From contig CAIOPO010000022.1 in the NCBI GenBank assembly GCA_903860195.1, positions 1 to 42,823 of the forward strand: a stretch of 42,823 nt of DNA, read 5' to 3'. This document shows, one piece after another, positions 17,750-26,564 of the stretch. The notes under the pieces were generated by a model. It had not been told where the DNA came from and made no database searches. It saw nothing but the letters and a program-made list of their open reading frames with translations. A program made the translations under genes and the position numbers. Position 1 is the stretch's first letter. Each line of letters begins with the position of its first letter. Origin of the DNA: an uncultured Opitutia bacterium (lineage in GTDB: Bacteria > Verrucomicrobiota > Verrucomicrobiia > Opitutales > UBA953).

Positions 17750-19153
17750 ATGCGGCCGACGCGCAGGCACTTCCTCGGGACCTCCGCCCTCGGCATGGGC
17801 GCCCTCGCCCTCCGGCACCTCACCCCTGAAGCCGCCGCGGCGGAAAAGGCCGCCCGCACACACTTCCCCGCCAAGGCCAAGCGGGTCATTTACCTGTTCC
17901 AAGCGGGCGGTCCCTCCCAGTTCGAGACCCTCGACCCCAAGCCGTTGCTGCGGGAAAAGCACGGTCAGGACCTTCCCGATTCGGTGCGCAAAGGACAGCG
18001 GCTCACCGGCATGAGCGGCAACCAGTCGCGACTGCCCCTCGCCGGCTCCTTCACCGAATTCAAGAAATACGGCCGGAGCGGAGTCGAGTATTCCGACATC
18101 ATGTCCGAGACCGGCGCGATGGCCGACGACATCTGCGTCATCCGCTCGATGCACACCGAGGCGATCAACCACGACCCCGGCATCACCTTCTTCTGTTCCG
18201 GAAGCCAGATCGCCGGACGCCCCTCGATGGGCGCCTGGGCCTCCTATGGGCTGGGCAGCATGAACGAGAACCTGCCCGCCTTCATCGTCCTCGTCTCGCA
18301 GGACGCCACCAAGGACCAGCCGCTCTATTCCCGTCTCTGGGGCTCGGGCTTCCTGCCCTCCGAGCATCAGGGCGTGCAGTTCAAGGCCGGCAAGGAGCCC
18401 GTGCTCTTCCTCACCAACCCCGAGGGCGTCTCGCCTCACGCCCGCCGCGGCATGCTTGACGCCCTCGGCAAGCTCAACGGCGTGCAGCGCGCCAACGAGC
18501 TCGACCCCGAAGTCGACGCGCGCCTCGCCCAGGCCGAGATGGCCTACCGCATGCAGACCAGCGTGCCTGAAGTCACCGACATCTCCGGCGAATCGAAAGA
18601 GACCCTCGAGATGTACGGCGAAAGCGTCAACCAGCCCGGCTCCTTCGCCGCCAACTGCCTGCTCGCCCGACGTCTCATCGAGAAGGGCGTGCGTTTCGTG
18701 AACCTCTTCCATCAGGGCTGGGACAATCACGGCGGACTGCCCGGCGGCATCCGGAGGCAGTGCAAGCAGACGGACAAGCCCGCCGCGGCCCTGCTGAAGG
18801 ACCTCAAGCGTCGCGGACTGCTTGAGGACACGCTGGTCGTCTGGGGCGGTGAATTCGGACGGACGGCCTACTGCCAGGGCAAGATGACCAAGGACAACTA
18901 CGGCCGCGACCATCATCCGCGCTGCTTCTCCATGTGGATGGCCGGCGGCGGCGTGAAGGGCGGCTACGTCCACGGCGCGACCGACGACTTCGGCTACAAC
19001 ATCGCCTCCGACGGCGTGCACGTGCACGACCTGCACGCGACCATGCTCCACCTGATGGGCGTCAACCACGAGCGTCTCACGTTCAAGTTCCAGGGCCGCT
19101 ACTACCGTCTCACCGACGTCCATGGGCACGTGGTGAAGCCGGTCCTGGCCTGA
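17750..19153 (+). CDS. DUF1501-family protein (Tat signal, sulfatase-like fold)
   Basis: MRPTRRHFLGTSALGMGALAL; FQAGGPSQFETLDPKPLL, WDNHGGLPGGIRRQCKQTDKPAAALLKDLKRRGLLEDTLVVWGGEFGRTA. ORF opens at 17717, likely start 17750. Confidence 0.93.
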   Translation: MRPTRRHFLGTSALGMGALALRHLTPEAAAAEKAARTHFPAKAKRVIYLFQAGGPSQFETLDPKPLLREKHGQDLPDSVRKGQRLTGMSGNQSRLPLAGSFTEFKKYGRSGVEYSDIMSETGAMADDICVIRSMHTEAINHDPGITFFCSGSQIAGRPSMGAWASYGLGSMNENLPAFIVLVSQDATKDQPLYSRLWGSGFLPSEHQGVQFKAGKEPVLFLTNPEGVSPHARRGMLDALGKLNGVQRANELDPEVDARLAQAEMAYRMQTSVPEVTDISGESKETLEMYGESVNQPGSFAANCLLARRLIEKGVRFVNLFHQGWDNHGGLPGGIRRQCKQTDKPAAALLKDLKRRGLLEDTLVVWGGEFGRTAYCQGKMTKDNYGRDHHPRCFSMWMAGGGVKGGYVHGATDDFGYNIASDGVHVHDLHATMLHLMGVNHERLTFKFQGRYYRLTDVHGHVVKPVLA

Positions 19154-19192
19154 ACGGTTGACTGACGGGCCGCCCCACCGCACGGTCGGCCG

Positions 19193-20428
19193 ATGTCCGA
19201 ACGCAAGGAGAGCGCGGCCTCCCTCCCGGCCTTCCGGCGCTATCTGGCTTCGGTGCTTTTCGGCACGCTCGCGATCCAGGTGCAGGCGGTCGCGGTCGCC
19301 TGGCAGGTGTATGAGCTCACCAAGGACCCGCTCGCCCTCGGCGCCATCGGCCTGGCGGAAGTCATCCCGTTCGTCTGCTCCGTGCTCTTCGCGGGCCACG
19401 TGGCGGACACCCGCGACCGGCGGCTCGTGGCGGCGATCTCCCTCACGGCGATGCTGCTGCTGGGCGGGCTCCTGCTCCTGCCCGGACTTGTGGAGGACTT
19501 CCCCTTTCCCCTCCTGCTGCTTTACGCCGTGGTGACGTTCGGCGGAGTCGCCCGCAGTTTCCTGACCACCGCGCGCCAGGCACTCATCGGCGAAGTGGTG
19601 CCCCACTCGCTGCTGGGCGACGGCGTCCGCTGGCGCAACGCGGTCTTTGAAGGTTCATGCGTGGTCGGACCGGCCTTGGCCGGCCTGCTCTGGGCCGCGG
19701 GCGGCCCCACCCTCACCTACTCGGTGATGACCGGGTTCTTTGCGTTGTCGCTGGCGGGATGCCTGGCGATCGACGTCCCGAAATCACTCCGGACCCGCGA
19801 GCCGGAGCCTGTGCTTCGTAGCCTGCGCGCAGGCATCGACTTCATGCTGGGACGGCGCCTGCTCCTGGGCGCTTTCACGCTCGACCTTTTCGCCGTGCTC
19901 TTCGGCGGCGCCGTGGCGCTGCTTCCGGTCTTCGCCGCCGAAATCCTGCACGTCGGACCGGTGGGGCTAGGACTCCTCCGGGCGGCGCCCTCGCTGGGGG
20001 CGGTCCTGATGTCGGTCATCATGCTGGCCCTTCCGCCCGTCCGTCGGGCCGGCCCCCTGCTCTACGCGTCCTTCGCCGTGTTCGGTCTGGCCACGATCGC
20101 CTTCGGACTGTCGACGTCCTTCATGCTTTCGTGCCTGTTCCTGCTGATCATCGGCGGCGCCGACGCGGTGAACGTGATCATCCGCCAGACCATCCTCCAG
20201 ACCGGCACGCCTCCCGCGCTCATGGGCCGGGTGTCAGCGGTGACGGCGGTCTTCATCGGATGCTCGAACGAGCTAGGCGCCTTCGAATCAGGCGCCGCGG
20301 CCCGCCTTCTGGGAACAGTGGGCGCCGTGGTCTTCGGCGGAGTGGCGACATTCGGAGTGATGGCCGGCGTGGCCTGGCGTTTCCCCGAGATTTGGCGTCT
20401 GGACCGCATCGCCCCTGACCAGCGCTGA
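19193..20428 (+). CDS. MFS transporter (EntS/MFS_3-like)
   Basis: FRRYLASVLFGTLAIQVQAVAVAWQVYELTKDPLALGAIGLAEVIPF, AGHVADTRDRR, TPPALMGRVSAV; about 12 hydrophobic segments. Confidence 0.88.
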   Translation: MSERKESAASLPAFRRYLASVLFGTLAIQVQAVAVAWQVYELTKDPLALGAIGLAEVIPFVCSVLFAGHVADTRDRRLVAAISLTAMLLLGGLLLLPGLVEDFPFPLLLLYAVVTFGGVARSFLTTARQALIGEVVPHSLLGDGVRWRNAVFEGSCVVGPALAGLLWAAGGPTLTYSVMTGFFALSLAGCLAIDVPKSLRTREPEPVLRSLRAGIDFMLGRRLLLGAFTLDLFAVLFGGAVALLPVFAAEILHVGPVGLGLLRAAPSLGAVLMSVIMLALPPVRRAGPLLYASFAVFGLATIAFGLSTSFMLSCLFLLIIGGADAVNVIIRQTILQTGTPPALMGRVSAVTAVFIGCSNELGAFESGAAARLLGTVGAVVFGGVATFGVMAGVAWRFPEIWRLDRIAPDQR

Positions 20429-20480
20429 CCCTCTGCGGGCTTGTCTCGGCGGCAGGTATTGAGTCCTATTGCCGCACCCC

Positions 20481-21443
20481 ATGAGACTCCTCCTAGCCCT
20501 GCTGGCCGTCGCGCTGACGCCTCTGCCATCTTTCGCCGCCGATCCGAAGGCCAAGGCCCCTGCGCCGAAGCCCAAGTCGCTCGACGACCAGTATGTCCTG
20601 ACCGCCGACTCCCAGGAGCAGCCCGGCGTCCCCAAGGGCGAGGTGATGGAGTTCGAGCTGCCCGACTCCAAGGCCTTCCCCGGCTACCCCCGCAAGTGGG
20701 CTCTCTACATCCCCAAGCAGTATGACGGCGCCAAGCCCGCCTGCCTGATGGTCTTCCAGGACGGACTCGGCTACTCCTCCCGGACCGGCGCCTGGCGCGT
20801 GCCCACGGTCTTCGACAACCTCATCCACAGGAAGCAGATGCCCGTCACGATCGGGCTCTTCATCAACCCCGGTTTCGTGCCGGACGCGAAGAACCCCAAG
20901 GGCAAGGACGCCAAGGGCCGCCCGCTGGGGAAGTCCAACCGCTCCTTCGAATACGACAGCGTGACGCCGCTCTACGCGCAGTTTCTCATCGAGGAGATGA
21001 TTCCGATGGTCGAGGCCAAGGGCTATAAGATCTCCAAGGACCCGGCGCACCGCGCCATCGCCGGCGCCTCCTCCGGCGGCATCTGCGCCTTCAACGCCGC
21101 CTGGCACCGCCCCGATCAGTTCAGCAAGGTCTTCACCACCATCGGCAGTTTCACCAAGATCCGCTGGAACATCAGCGGCGGCAAGGAGACCGGCGGCGAC
21201 GTCTACCCGGACTGGGTGCGGCAGAATCCACGCAAGAACATCCGGGTCTACCAGCAGGAGGGCTCCAACGACCTGCTCAACGAGCATGGCAGCTGGCCCG
21301 AGGCCAACCGCAAGATGGCCGCGGCGCTCAAGGAGAAGGGCTACGACCACGTCTACGTCGAGGGCGAAGGCACCCACAACTCCAAGCACGGAGCCATGCT
21401 CCTGCCCGAAGCCCTGCGCTGGCTCTGGCGTGATGTCCGCTGA
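20481..21443 (+). CDS. Secreted alpha/beta-hydrolase esterase (Fes/enterochelin-esterase-like fold)
   Basis: Signal peptide; [41 protein letters not shown] (GASSGG nucleophile elbow), [21 protein letters not shown]. Confidence 0.85.
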   Translation: MRLLLALLAVALTPLPSFAADPKAKAPAPKPKSLDDQYVLTADSQEQPGVPKGEVMEFELPDSKAFPGYPRKWALYIPKQYDGAKPACLMVFQDGLGYSSRTGAWRVPTVFDNLIHRKQMPVTIGLFINPGFVPDAKNPKGKDAKGRPLGKSNRSFEYDSVTPLYAQFLIEEMIPMVEAKGYKISKDPAHRAIAGASSGGICAFNAAWHRPDQFSKVFTTIGSFTKIRWNISGGKETGGDVYPDWVRQNPRKNIRVYQQEGSNDLLNEHGSWPEANRKMAAALKEKGYDHVYVEGEGTHNSKHGAMLLPEALRWLWRDVR

Positions 21444-21447
21444 TACG

Positions 21448-22311
21448 ATGCGACGCCTGCTGCCCCTGCTCGCCCTCTGCGCACCGGTCCTCGCGGCGGA
21501 GGACGGCTTCCGCCCGATGCTCGACCCGCAGCTCTCGCAATGGGAGAAGTGGCTCGGGCCGGTGCACCGCGACTTCGAGGTCCCCGGCTACGTGCGGGGC
21601 AAGACGGCCAAGGAGGATCCGGTCCTGGGGCTCAACAACGATCCGCTGAAGGTCTTCACGACCCGACAGGAGGACGGCGAGACGGTGCTGCACATCACGG
21701 GACAGGTGTTCGGCGCCCTCACGACGCTCGCGTCCTACGAGAACTTCCACCTTAAGACGGAACAACGCTGGGGAGAGAAACGTTGGGTGCCCCGGGCCGA
21801 CAAGATCCGGGACAACGGCATACTCATCTTCTGCGTCGGAGAGCACGGCGCGCAGGGCAAATACTGGATGCGGAGCCAGGAACTCCAGGTCCAGGAAGGC
21901 GACATCGGCGACTGGTGGCCCCTGGCCGGCGCCATGGCCGACATACCGATCCGCACCGACGACCCGGTCAAGACGCGCGTCTACGACCCCAAGGGCAAGG
22001 TCACGACGGTCACGGCCCGCGTCTGGCACGGCACGGAATACCCCGAGAAGCCTTTCGGCGAGTGGAACGTCATCGAATGCTTCGCCCTCAACGGCGATGC
22101 GGTGTTCCGTCTCAACGGCAGGACGGTGAACGTGCTTTTGAACTCCCGTTACCGGGAGAAGGGCTCGACGACCGAGATTCCGCTGCGTTCCGGCAAGATC
22201 CAGATCCAGTCCGAAGCCGCGGAGTGCCATTACCGCCGGATGGTCATACGTCCGCTCAAGGCCTGGCCCACCGAGCTGGCCGGTGACGTCCCGGCCTCGT
22301 CCGGACGCTGA
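21448..22311 (+). CDS. DUF1080 (3-keto-disaccharide hydrolase-like) family protein
   Basis: Signal peptide; FHLKTEQRWGEKRW, NGILIFCVGEHGAQGKYWMRSQELQVQEGDIGDWW, GEWNVIECFALNGDAVFRLNGRTVN, SGKIQIQSEAAECHYRRMVIRPL. Confidence 0.85.
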   Translation: MRRLLPLLALCAPVLAAEDGFRPMLDPQLSQWEKWLGPVHRDFEVPGYVRGKTAKEDPVLGLNNDPLKVFTTRQEDGETVLHITGQVFGALTTLASYENFHLKTEQRWGEKRWVPRADKIRDNGILIFCVGEHGAQGKYWMRSQELQVQEGDIGDWWPLAGAMADIPIRTDDPVKTRVYDPKGKVTTVTARVWHGTEYPEKPFGEWNVIECFALNGDAVFRLNGRTVNVLLNSRYREKGSTTEIPLRSGKIQIQSEAAECHYRRMVIRPLKAWPTELAGDVPASSGR

Positions 22312-22314
22312 GGG

Positions 22315-23790
22315 ATGCTCTCGCTCACGCGCATCTCCAAGTCCTTCGGAGGGCTTCCCGTCCTCCAGGAGGTCTCACTGGAGATCGCGGCGGGCGAGGT
22401 CCACGCGCTGATGGGAGAAAACGGCGCCGGAAAGTCCACGCTCATGAAGGTGGCCGCCGGACTGCACGCCCCGGACGGCGGAACGATGCGGCTCAAGGGC
22501 TCCGCTTTCGCGCCCGATTCGCCGCACGCGGCCCTCCTCGCGGGCGTGGCGATGATTCACCAGGAACTCATGCCCATCCCCGACATGACCGTGGGCGAGA
22601 ACGTCCTGCTCGGGATCGAGCCCTGCGGACCGCTCGGAATGGTCGACCGTGCGCAGGTGCTGGAACGCGCCCGCACCCTGCTGGCCGAACTGGAATCCGA
22701 CCTCAGCCCCGACGCCCCCATGCGGAGCCTGAGCGTGGGACAGACGCAGGTGGTGGAGATCGCCAAGGCGCTCGGACGGAATGCGGACGTGCTGCTGATG
22801 GACGAGCCCACGGCGGCCCTTTCGGACCACGAGGCGACGGCGCTCTTCCGCGCCATCGGTAGGCTCAAGGCGCGCGGCGTGGCGGTGGTGTACACGACGC
22901 ACAAGATGGACGAGGTGTTCCGCCTGGCCGACCGCATCACGGTCCTGCGGGACGGCCGCCACGTCATCACGTCGCCCTCCGGCGAACTCGACCAGGAGCG
23001 CCTCATCGCCCACATGGTCGGGCGACCGATGTCCGAAATCTTCCCGGCACGGGGCAAGGTCGCTCCGGAAGTCGTCCTGAGCGTGCGCAATCTCTCCCGC
23101 AAAGGGGCGTTCCACGATGTGAGCTTCCACATCCGCAAGGGCGAGGTGCTCGGACTGGCCGGACTGATGGGCGCAGGCCGGACGGAGGTCGCCTCGGCGG
23201 TCGCCGGACTGACGCCCGCGGATTCCGGAGAAATGCGTCTCGGTGATCGCGAATTCCGTCCCGCCACGCCGCACGAGGCCCTGGCGGCCGGGGTGGCCAT
23301 GGTGACTGAGGACCGCAAAGGCATGGGCATCATCCCCGTCCTCCCGGTACGCGAGAACATGACCCTCTCCGCCTTGGAGTCCATGAGTCCCGGAGGGCTG
23401 ATCAACCGGACGGCGGAATCCGCCGCCGTCCAGGAGGGCATGCGCGCCTTCGGCGTGCGCGCATCCGGTCCGGAACAGCCCGTCGGACAGCTCAGCGGCG
23501 GCAACCAGCAGAAGGTGCTGATCGCCAGGGCTCTGCTCAACCGCCCGGAAGTCGTCGTGCTGGACGAGCCCACGCGCGGCATCGACGTCGGCGCCAAGGC
23601 CGAGATTTACTCGCTGGTCCGGCGACTGACCGACGAAGGTCGCGCCGTGCTGCTCGTCTCATCCGAACTCCCGGAAGTCATCGCCCTCTCCCACCGGCTC
23701 CTCGTCCTTCGCCAGGGCAAGGTCGCCGCCGAGCTCGACGCCGCCACCGCCTCCCAGGAGGAAGTCCTCCGTCACGCCATGCCCCTCTGA
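22315..23790 (+). CDS. Sugar ABC transporter ATP-binding protein, RbsA/XylG type (two ATPase domains)
   Basis: GENGAGKSTLMKVAAG, LSVGQTQVVEIAKALGRNADVLLMDEPTAALS; second half LSGGNQQKVLIARALLNRPEVVVLDEPTRGIDVGAKAEIY. Confidence 0.95.
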   Translation: MLSLTRISKSFGGLPVLQEVSLEIAAGEVHALMGENGAGKSTLMKVAAGLHAPDGGTMRLKGSAFAPDSPHAALLAGVAMIHQELMPIPDMTVGENVLLGIEPCGPLGMVDRAQVLERARTLLAELESDLSPDAPMRSLSVGQTQVVEIAKALGRNADVLLMDEPTAALSDHEATALFRAIGRLKARGVAVVYTTHKMDEVFRLADRITVLRDGRHVITSPSGELDQERLIAHMVGRPMSEIFPARGKVAPEVVLSVRNLSRKGAFHDVSFHIRKGEVLGLAGLMGAGRTEVASAVAGLTPADSGEMRLGDREFRPATPHEALAAGVAMVTEDRKGMGIIPVLPVRENMTLSALESMSPGGLINRTAESAAVQEGMRAFGVRASGPEQPVGQLSGGNQQKVLIARALLNRPEVVVLDEPTRGIDVGAKAEIYSLVRRLTDEGRAVLLVSSELPEVIALSHRLLVLRQGKVAAELDAATASQEEVLRHAMPL

Positions 23791-23794
23791 GACC

Positions 23795-24739
23795 ATGAAC
23801 GCCCGCCTTGATCGCAGCCTCCTGCACCGCTTCGGCATCCTTCTCGTGCTCCTGGCCGTAGGCCTCGGCCTTTCCGTCGCCACCGACTCCTTCCTGACGG
23901 TCTCCAACCTCACCAATGTCGCCCGGCAGGTCTCGATCAACGGCATCCTTGCGGTCGGCGTGACCTTCGTCCTCCTGACCGGAGGAGTCGACCTGTCGCT
24001 CGGCTCGGTCGTGGCGCTGAGCGGCGTCGTCTGCGCGACCTTTGCCCATCCGTCCCCCGAGGGACATCCTCTTTTCCTGCCGGTCGCGGCGGGACTGCTG
24101 ACCGGCGCCGCCTGCGGGCTGGTCAACGGCGGCCTCGTCACCCGAGGCCGCGTGGCGCCCTTCATCGTCACGCTCGGCATGATGACCGTGGCGCGCGGCC
24201 TGGCCCTCATCGTGAGCGGAGGACGGCCCGTGGCCGACATGTCCGAACGCCTCACCGCCCTCGCCGGCGACGTCAGGGGCGTGCCCATCCCCCTCCTCTG
24301 CTTCGTCGCCGTGGCCTTCATCGCCTGGTTCTTCCTGAAGCGGTTCCGTCTTGGAAGACATGTCTATGCCGTCGGCGGCAATGAGCAGGCCGCGCGCGCC
24401 GCGGGCATCTCCGTCGGCCGGGTGAAGCTGTTCGTCTACGCCCTGTGCGGCGTCATGGCCGGCCTCGCCGGCGTCGTCCTGGCGGCCCGCATCACCACCG
24501 GCCAGCCCAACGCCGGCGTGGCCTACGAACTCGACGCGATCGCGGCGGTGGTCATCGGAGGCACGAGCCTGTCGGGCGGGGTCGGGTCCGTGGCGGGCAC
24601 GGTGCTCGGCGTCATCCTCATCGGCGTCATCAACAACGGCTTGGACCTGATGAGCGTGTCGTCCTACTACCAGCAGGTGGTCAAAGGGGTCATCATCGTG
24701 GGTGCGGTTTGGCTCGACCGTCGTCAGGCCCGGGCCTAA
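23795..24739 (+). CDS. Sugar ABC transporter permease, RbsC type
   Basis: ILAVGVTFVLLTGGVDLSLGSVVALSGV, GMMTVARGLALI, YAVGGNEQAARAAGISV, VVIGGTSLSGGVGSV. Confidence 0.95.
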   Translation: MNARLDRSLLHRFGILLVLLAVGLGLSVATDSFLTVSNLTNVARQVSINGILAVGVTFVLLTGGVDLSLGSVVALSGVVCATFAHPSPEGHPLFLPVAAGLLTGAACGLVNGGLVTRGRVAPFIVTLGMMTVARGLALIVSGGRPVADMSERLTALAGDVRGVPIPLLCFVAVAFIAWFFLKRFRLGRHVYAVGGNEQAARAAGISVGRVKLFVYALCGVMAGLAGVVLAARITTGQPNAGVAYELDAIAAVVIGGTSLSGGVGSVAGTVLGVILIGVINNGLDLMSVSSYYQQVVKGVIIVGAVWLDRRQARA

Positions 24740-24751
24740 ATCAGCGGGGTG

Positions 24752-25693
24752 ATGCGATCCGCCCCGCTCCATGTTCTCGGCACCCTCGTGGCCGCCGCCC
24801 TTCTCTCCGTAGTCGGCTGCAAAAAGCAGGCCGAGAAGAAGCCCGGTGAACTCGTGATCGGCTTCTCTTCCCGCGACATGTCGGCGGAATACACCGCCCG
24901 CCTGTCGGAGTCGGTGGTCGCCCACGGCAAGACCCTGCCCGGCGTGAAAGTCATCATGGTCGACGCCCAGGCCGATGCGCAGCGCCAGATCAGCCAGGTC
25001 GAGAACTTCATCTCCCAGAAGGTCGACGCCATCGTCCTCAATCCCTGCGAGTTCGAAGCCTCCGCCCCGGCGGTCGAACGCGCCAAGGCGGCCGGCATCC
25101 CCATCGTCAACGTCAACCAGGTCACCAAGGCCGACGGAGACGCCTACGTCGGCTCCAACGACGAGGACGCGGGACGCATCGCCATGGAGGCGGTGGCCAA
25201 GAAGCTGAATGGCAAAGGCGGCGTGCTCATGATTCACGGCATCATGGGCACCTCCGCCCAGCTGCATCGCGAGAAAGGCGCCCGGGAGGTGCTCGCCCGG
25301 ACCCCCGGACTCACGCTCGTCGACCACCAGACGGCCTCCTGGGAGCGAGCCAAGGCGATGTCCTTGATGGAAAACTGGATCCAGGCCCACCGTGGAAAGT
25401 TCCAGGCGGTCTTCGCCCACAACGATGAGATGGCGATGGGCGCCCTGATCGCCCTCGAGCGGGCGGGCCTCAAGGACCAAGTCTACGTCATCGGCATCGA
25501 CGCCATCGCCCAGGCGCTGGACGCCGTCAAGGCGGGCCGTCTTGACGCGACGGTCTTCCAGGATGCGGTCGGCCAGGGACGCGGCTCGCTCGAGACCGCG
25601 GTCAAGCTGGCACGCAAGCAGCCCTTCGAAAAGCAGACCTACATCCCCTTCCGTCTCGTCACCCGCGAAAACCTTTCCGAATTCACCAAATGA
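24752..25693 (+). CDS. Sugar ABC transporter substrate-binding lipoprotein, RbsB type
   Basis: Lipobox LLSVVGCKKQ; FSSRDMSAEYTARLSESV, DAQRQISQVENFISQKVDAIVLNPCE, FAHNDEMAMGALIALERAG, VIGIDAIAQALDAVKAG. Confidence 0.93.
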   Translation: MRSAPLHVLGTLVAAALLSVVGCKKQAEKKPGELVIGFSSRDMSAEYTARLSESVVAHGKTLPGVKVIMVDAQADAQRQISQVENFISQKVDAIVLNPCEFEASAPAVERAKAAGIPIVNVNQVTKADGDAYVGSNDEDAGRIAMEAVAKKLNGKGGVLMIHGIMGTSAQLHREKGAREVLARTPGLTLVDHQTASWERAKAMSLMENWIQAHRGKFQAVFAHNDEMAMGALIALERAGLKDQVYVIGIDAIAQALDAVKAGRLDATVFQDAVGQGRGSLETAVKLARKQPFEKQTYIPFRLVTRENLSEFTK

Positions 25694-26475
25694 CAACGAC
25701 CATGCGCCGCCTCCTCTCCCTGCTCACCTTCGGCCTCATGACCGCCCAGGCTTCAGCCGCCGACACGCGTCTCTTCGAGATGCGCGTCTACTTCGCGAAC
25801 GAAGGCCGTCTGGACGCCCTGCATGCGCGCTTCCGGGACCACACGATGAAGCTCTTTGAAAAGCACGGGATGACGAACCTCGGGTACTACGTGCCCGCCG
25901 GCGCCAACCCCGAGCGCAAGCTGGTCTACTTCCTGGCCTACCCCGACCGCGCGGCACGTGACGCCGCCTGGAAGGGCTTCGGGAGCGATCCTGCCTGGAA
26001 GAAGGCTTTTGAGGAGTCTCACAAGGACGGAGTCATCGTCGCGCGGGTGGAGAACGCCTTCCTGACCGCTACCGATTACTCCTACCTCGCCCAGGCCAAG
26101 AACTACGGCCAGGGCGCCTGGGAGCTGCGCACCTACACGACGGAGGCCGGACGGCTCGAGAACCTCAACGCCCGCTTCCGGGACCACACGGTGAGGCTGT
26201 TCGAGAAGCACGGCATGACCAATGTCTGCTACTGGAACCTCGCCGAGAGCCAGAAGGGCGCCAAGAACTCCTACGTCGCCGGGAACACGCTGATCTACCT
26301 CCTGACTCACAAGTCCGAGGACGCCGCCAAGGCCAGCTTCGGCGCCTTCCGCGCCGACCCTGCCTGGATCGCCGCCAAGGAGGCCTCCGAAAAGAAGGCC
26401 GGCGGCTCGCTCACCGTGAAGGACGGGGTGAAGTCGGAGTTCCTCGTGCCGACCGACTATTCGCCGGTTCGGTAA
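25690..26475 (+). CDS. Secreted protein with two tandem NIPSNAP domains
   Basis: LFEMRVYFANEGRLDALHARFRDHTMKLFEKHGMTNLGYY and WELRTYTTEAGRLENLNARFRDHTVRLFEKHGMTNVCYW; signal peptide. Start may be 25702. Confidence 0.9.
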   Translation: MTTTMRRLLSLLTFGLMTAQASAADTRLFEMRVYFANEGRLDALHARFRDHTMKLFEKHGMTNLGYYVPAGANPERKLVYFLAYPDRAARDAAWKGFGSDPAWKKAFEESHKDGVIVARVENAFLTATDYSYLAQAKNYGQGAWELRTYTTEAGRLENLNARFRDHTVRLFEKHGMTNVCYWNLAESQKGAKNSYVAGNTLIYLLTHKSEDAAKASFGAFRADPAWIAAKEASEKKAGGSLTVKDGVKSEFLVPTDYSPVR

Positions 26476-26564
26476 GCCAGACCCAGGACAAGACCAAGGC
26501 CAGGGCCCGATCTTCAACTCCTCTCCTTACTAGCCATGGCCCGAGCCCCAGTCCTATCCCTGCA

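Noticed and set aside
17678-19606. 642-aa minus-strand ORF over DUF1501
   Set aside because: Antisense shadow ORF in GC-rich DNA; no recognisable domain.
19193-21443. MFS (EntS-like) plus Fes-like esterase as a siderophore cluster
   Set aside because: No biosynthetic NRPS/NIS genes or TonB receptor nearby; the esterase carries a signal peptide and the DUF1080/sugar-transport context fits carbohydrate catabolism better.
23678-25696. 672-aa minus-strand ORF over the Rbs-type ABC genes
   Set aside because: Low-complexity His/Asp/Gly-rich antisense translation; the plus-strand genes have unmistakable Walker, permease and binding-protein motifs.
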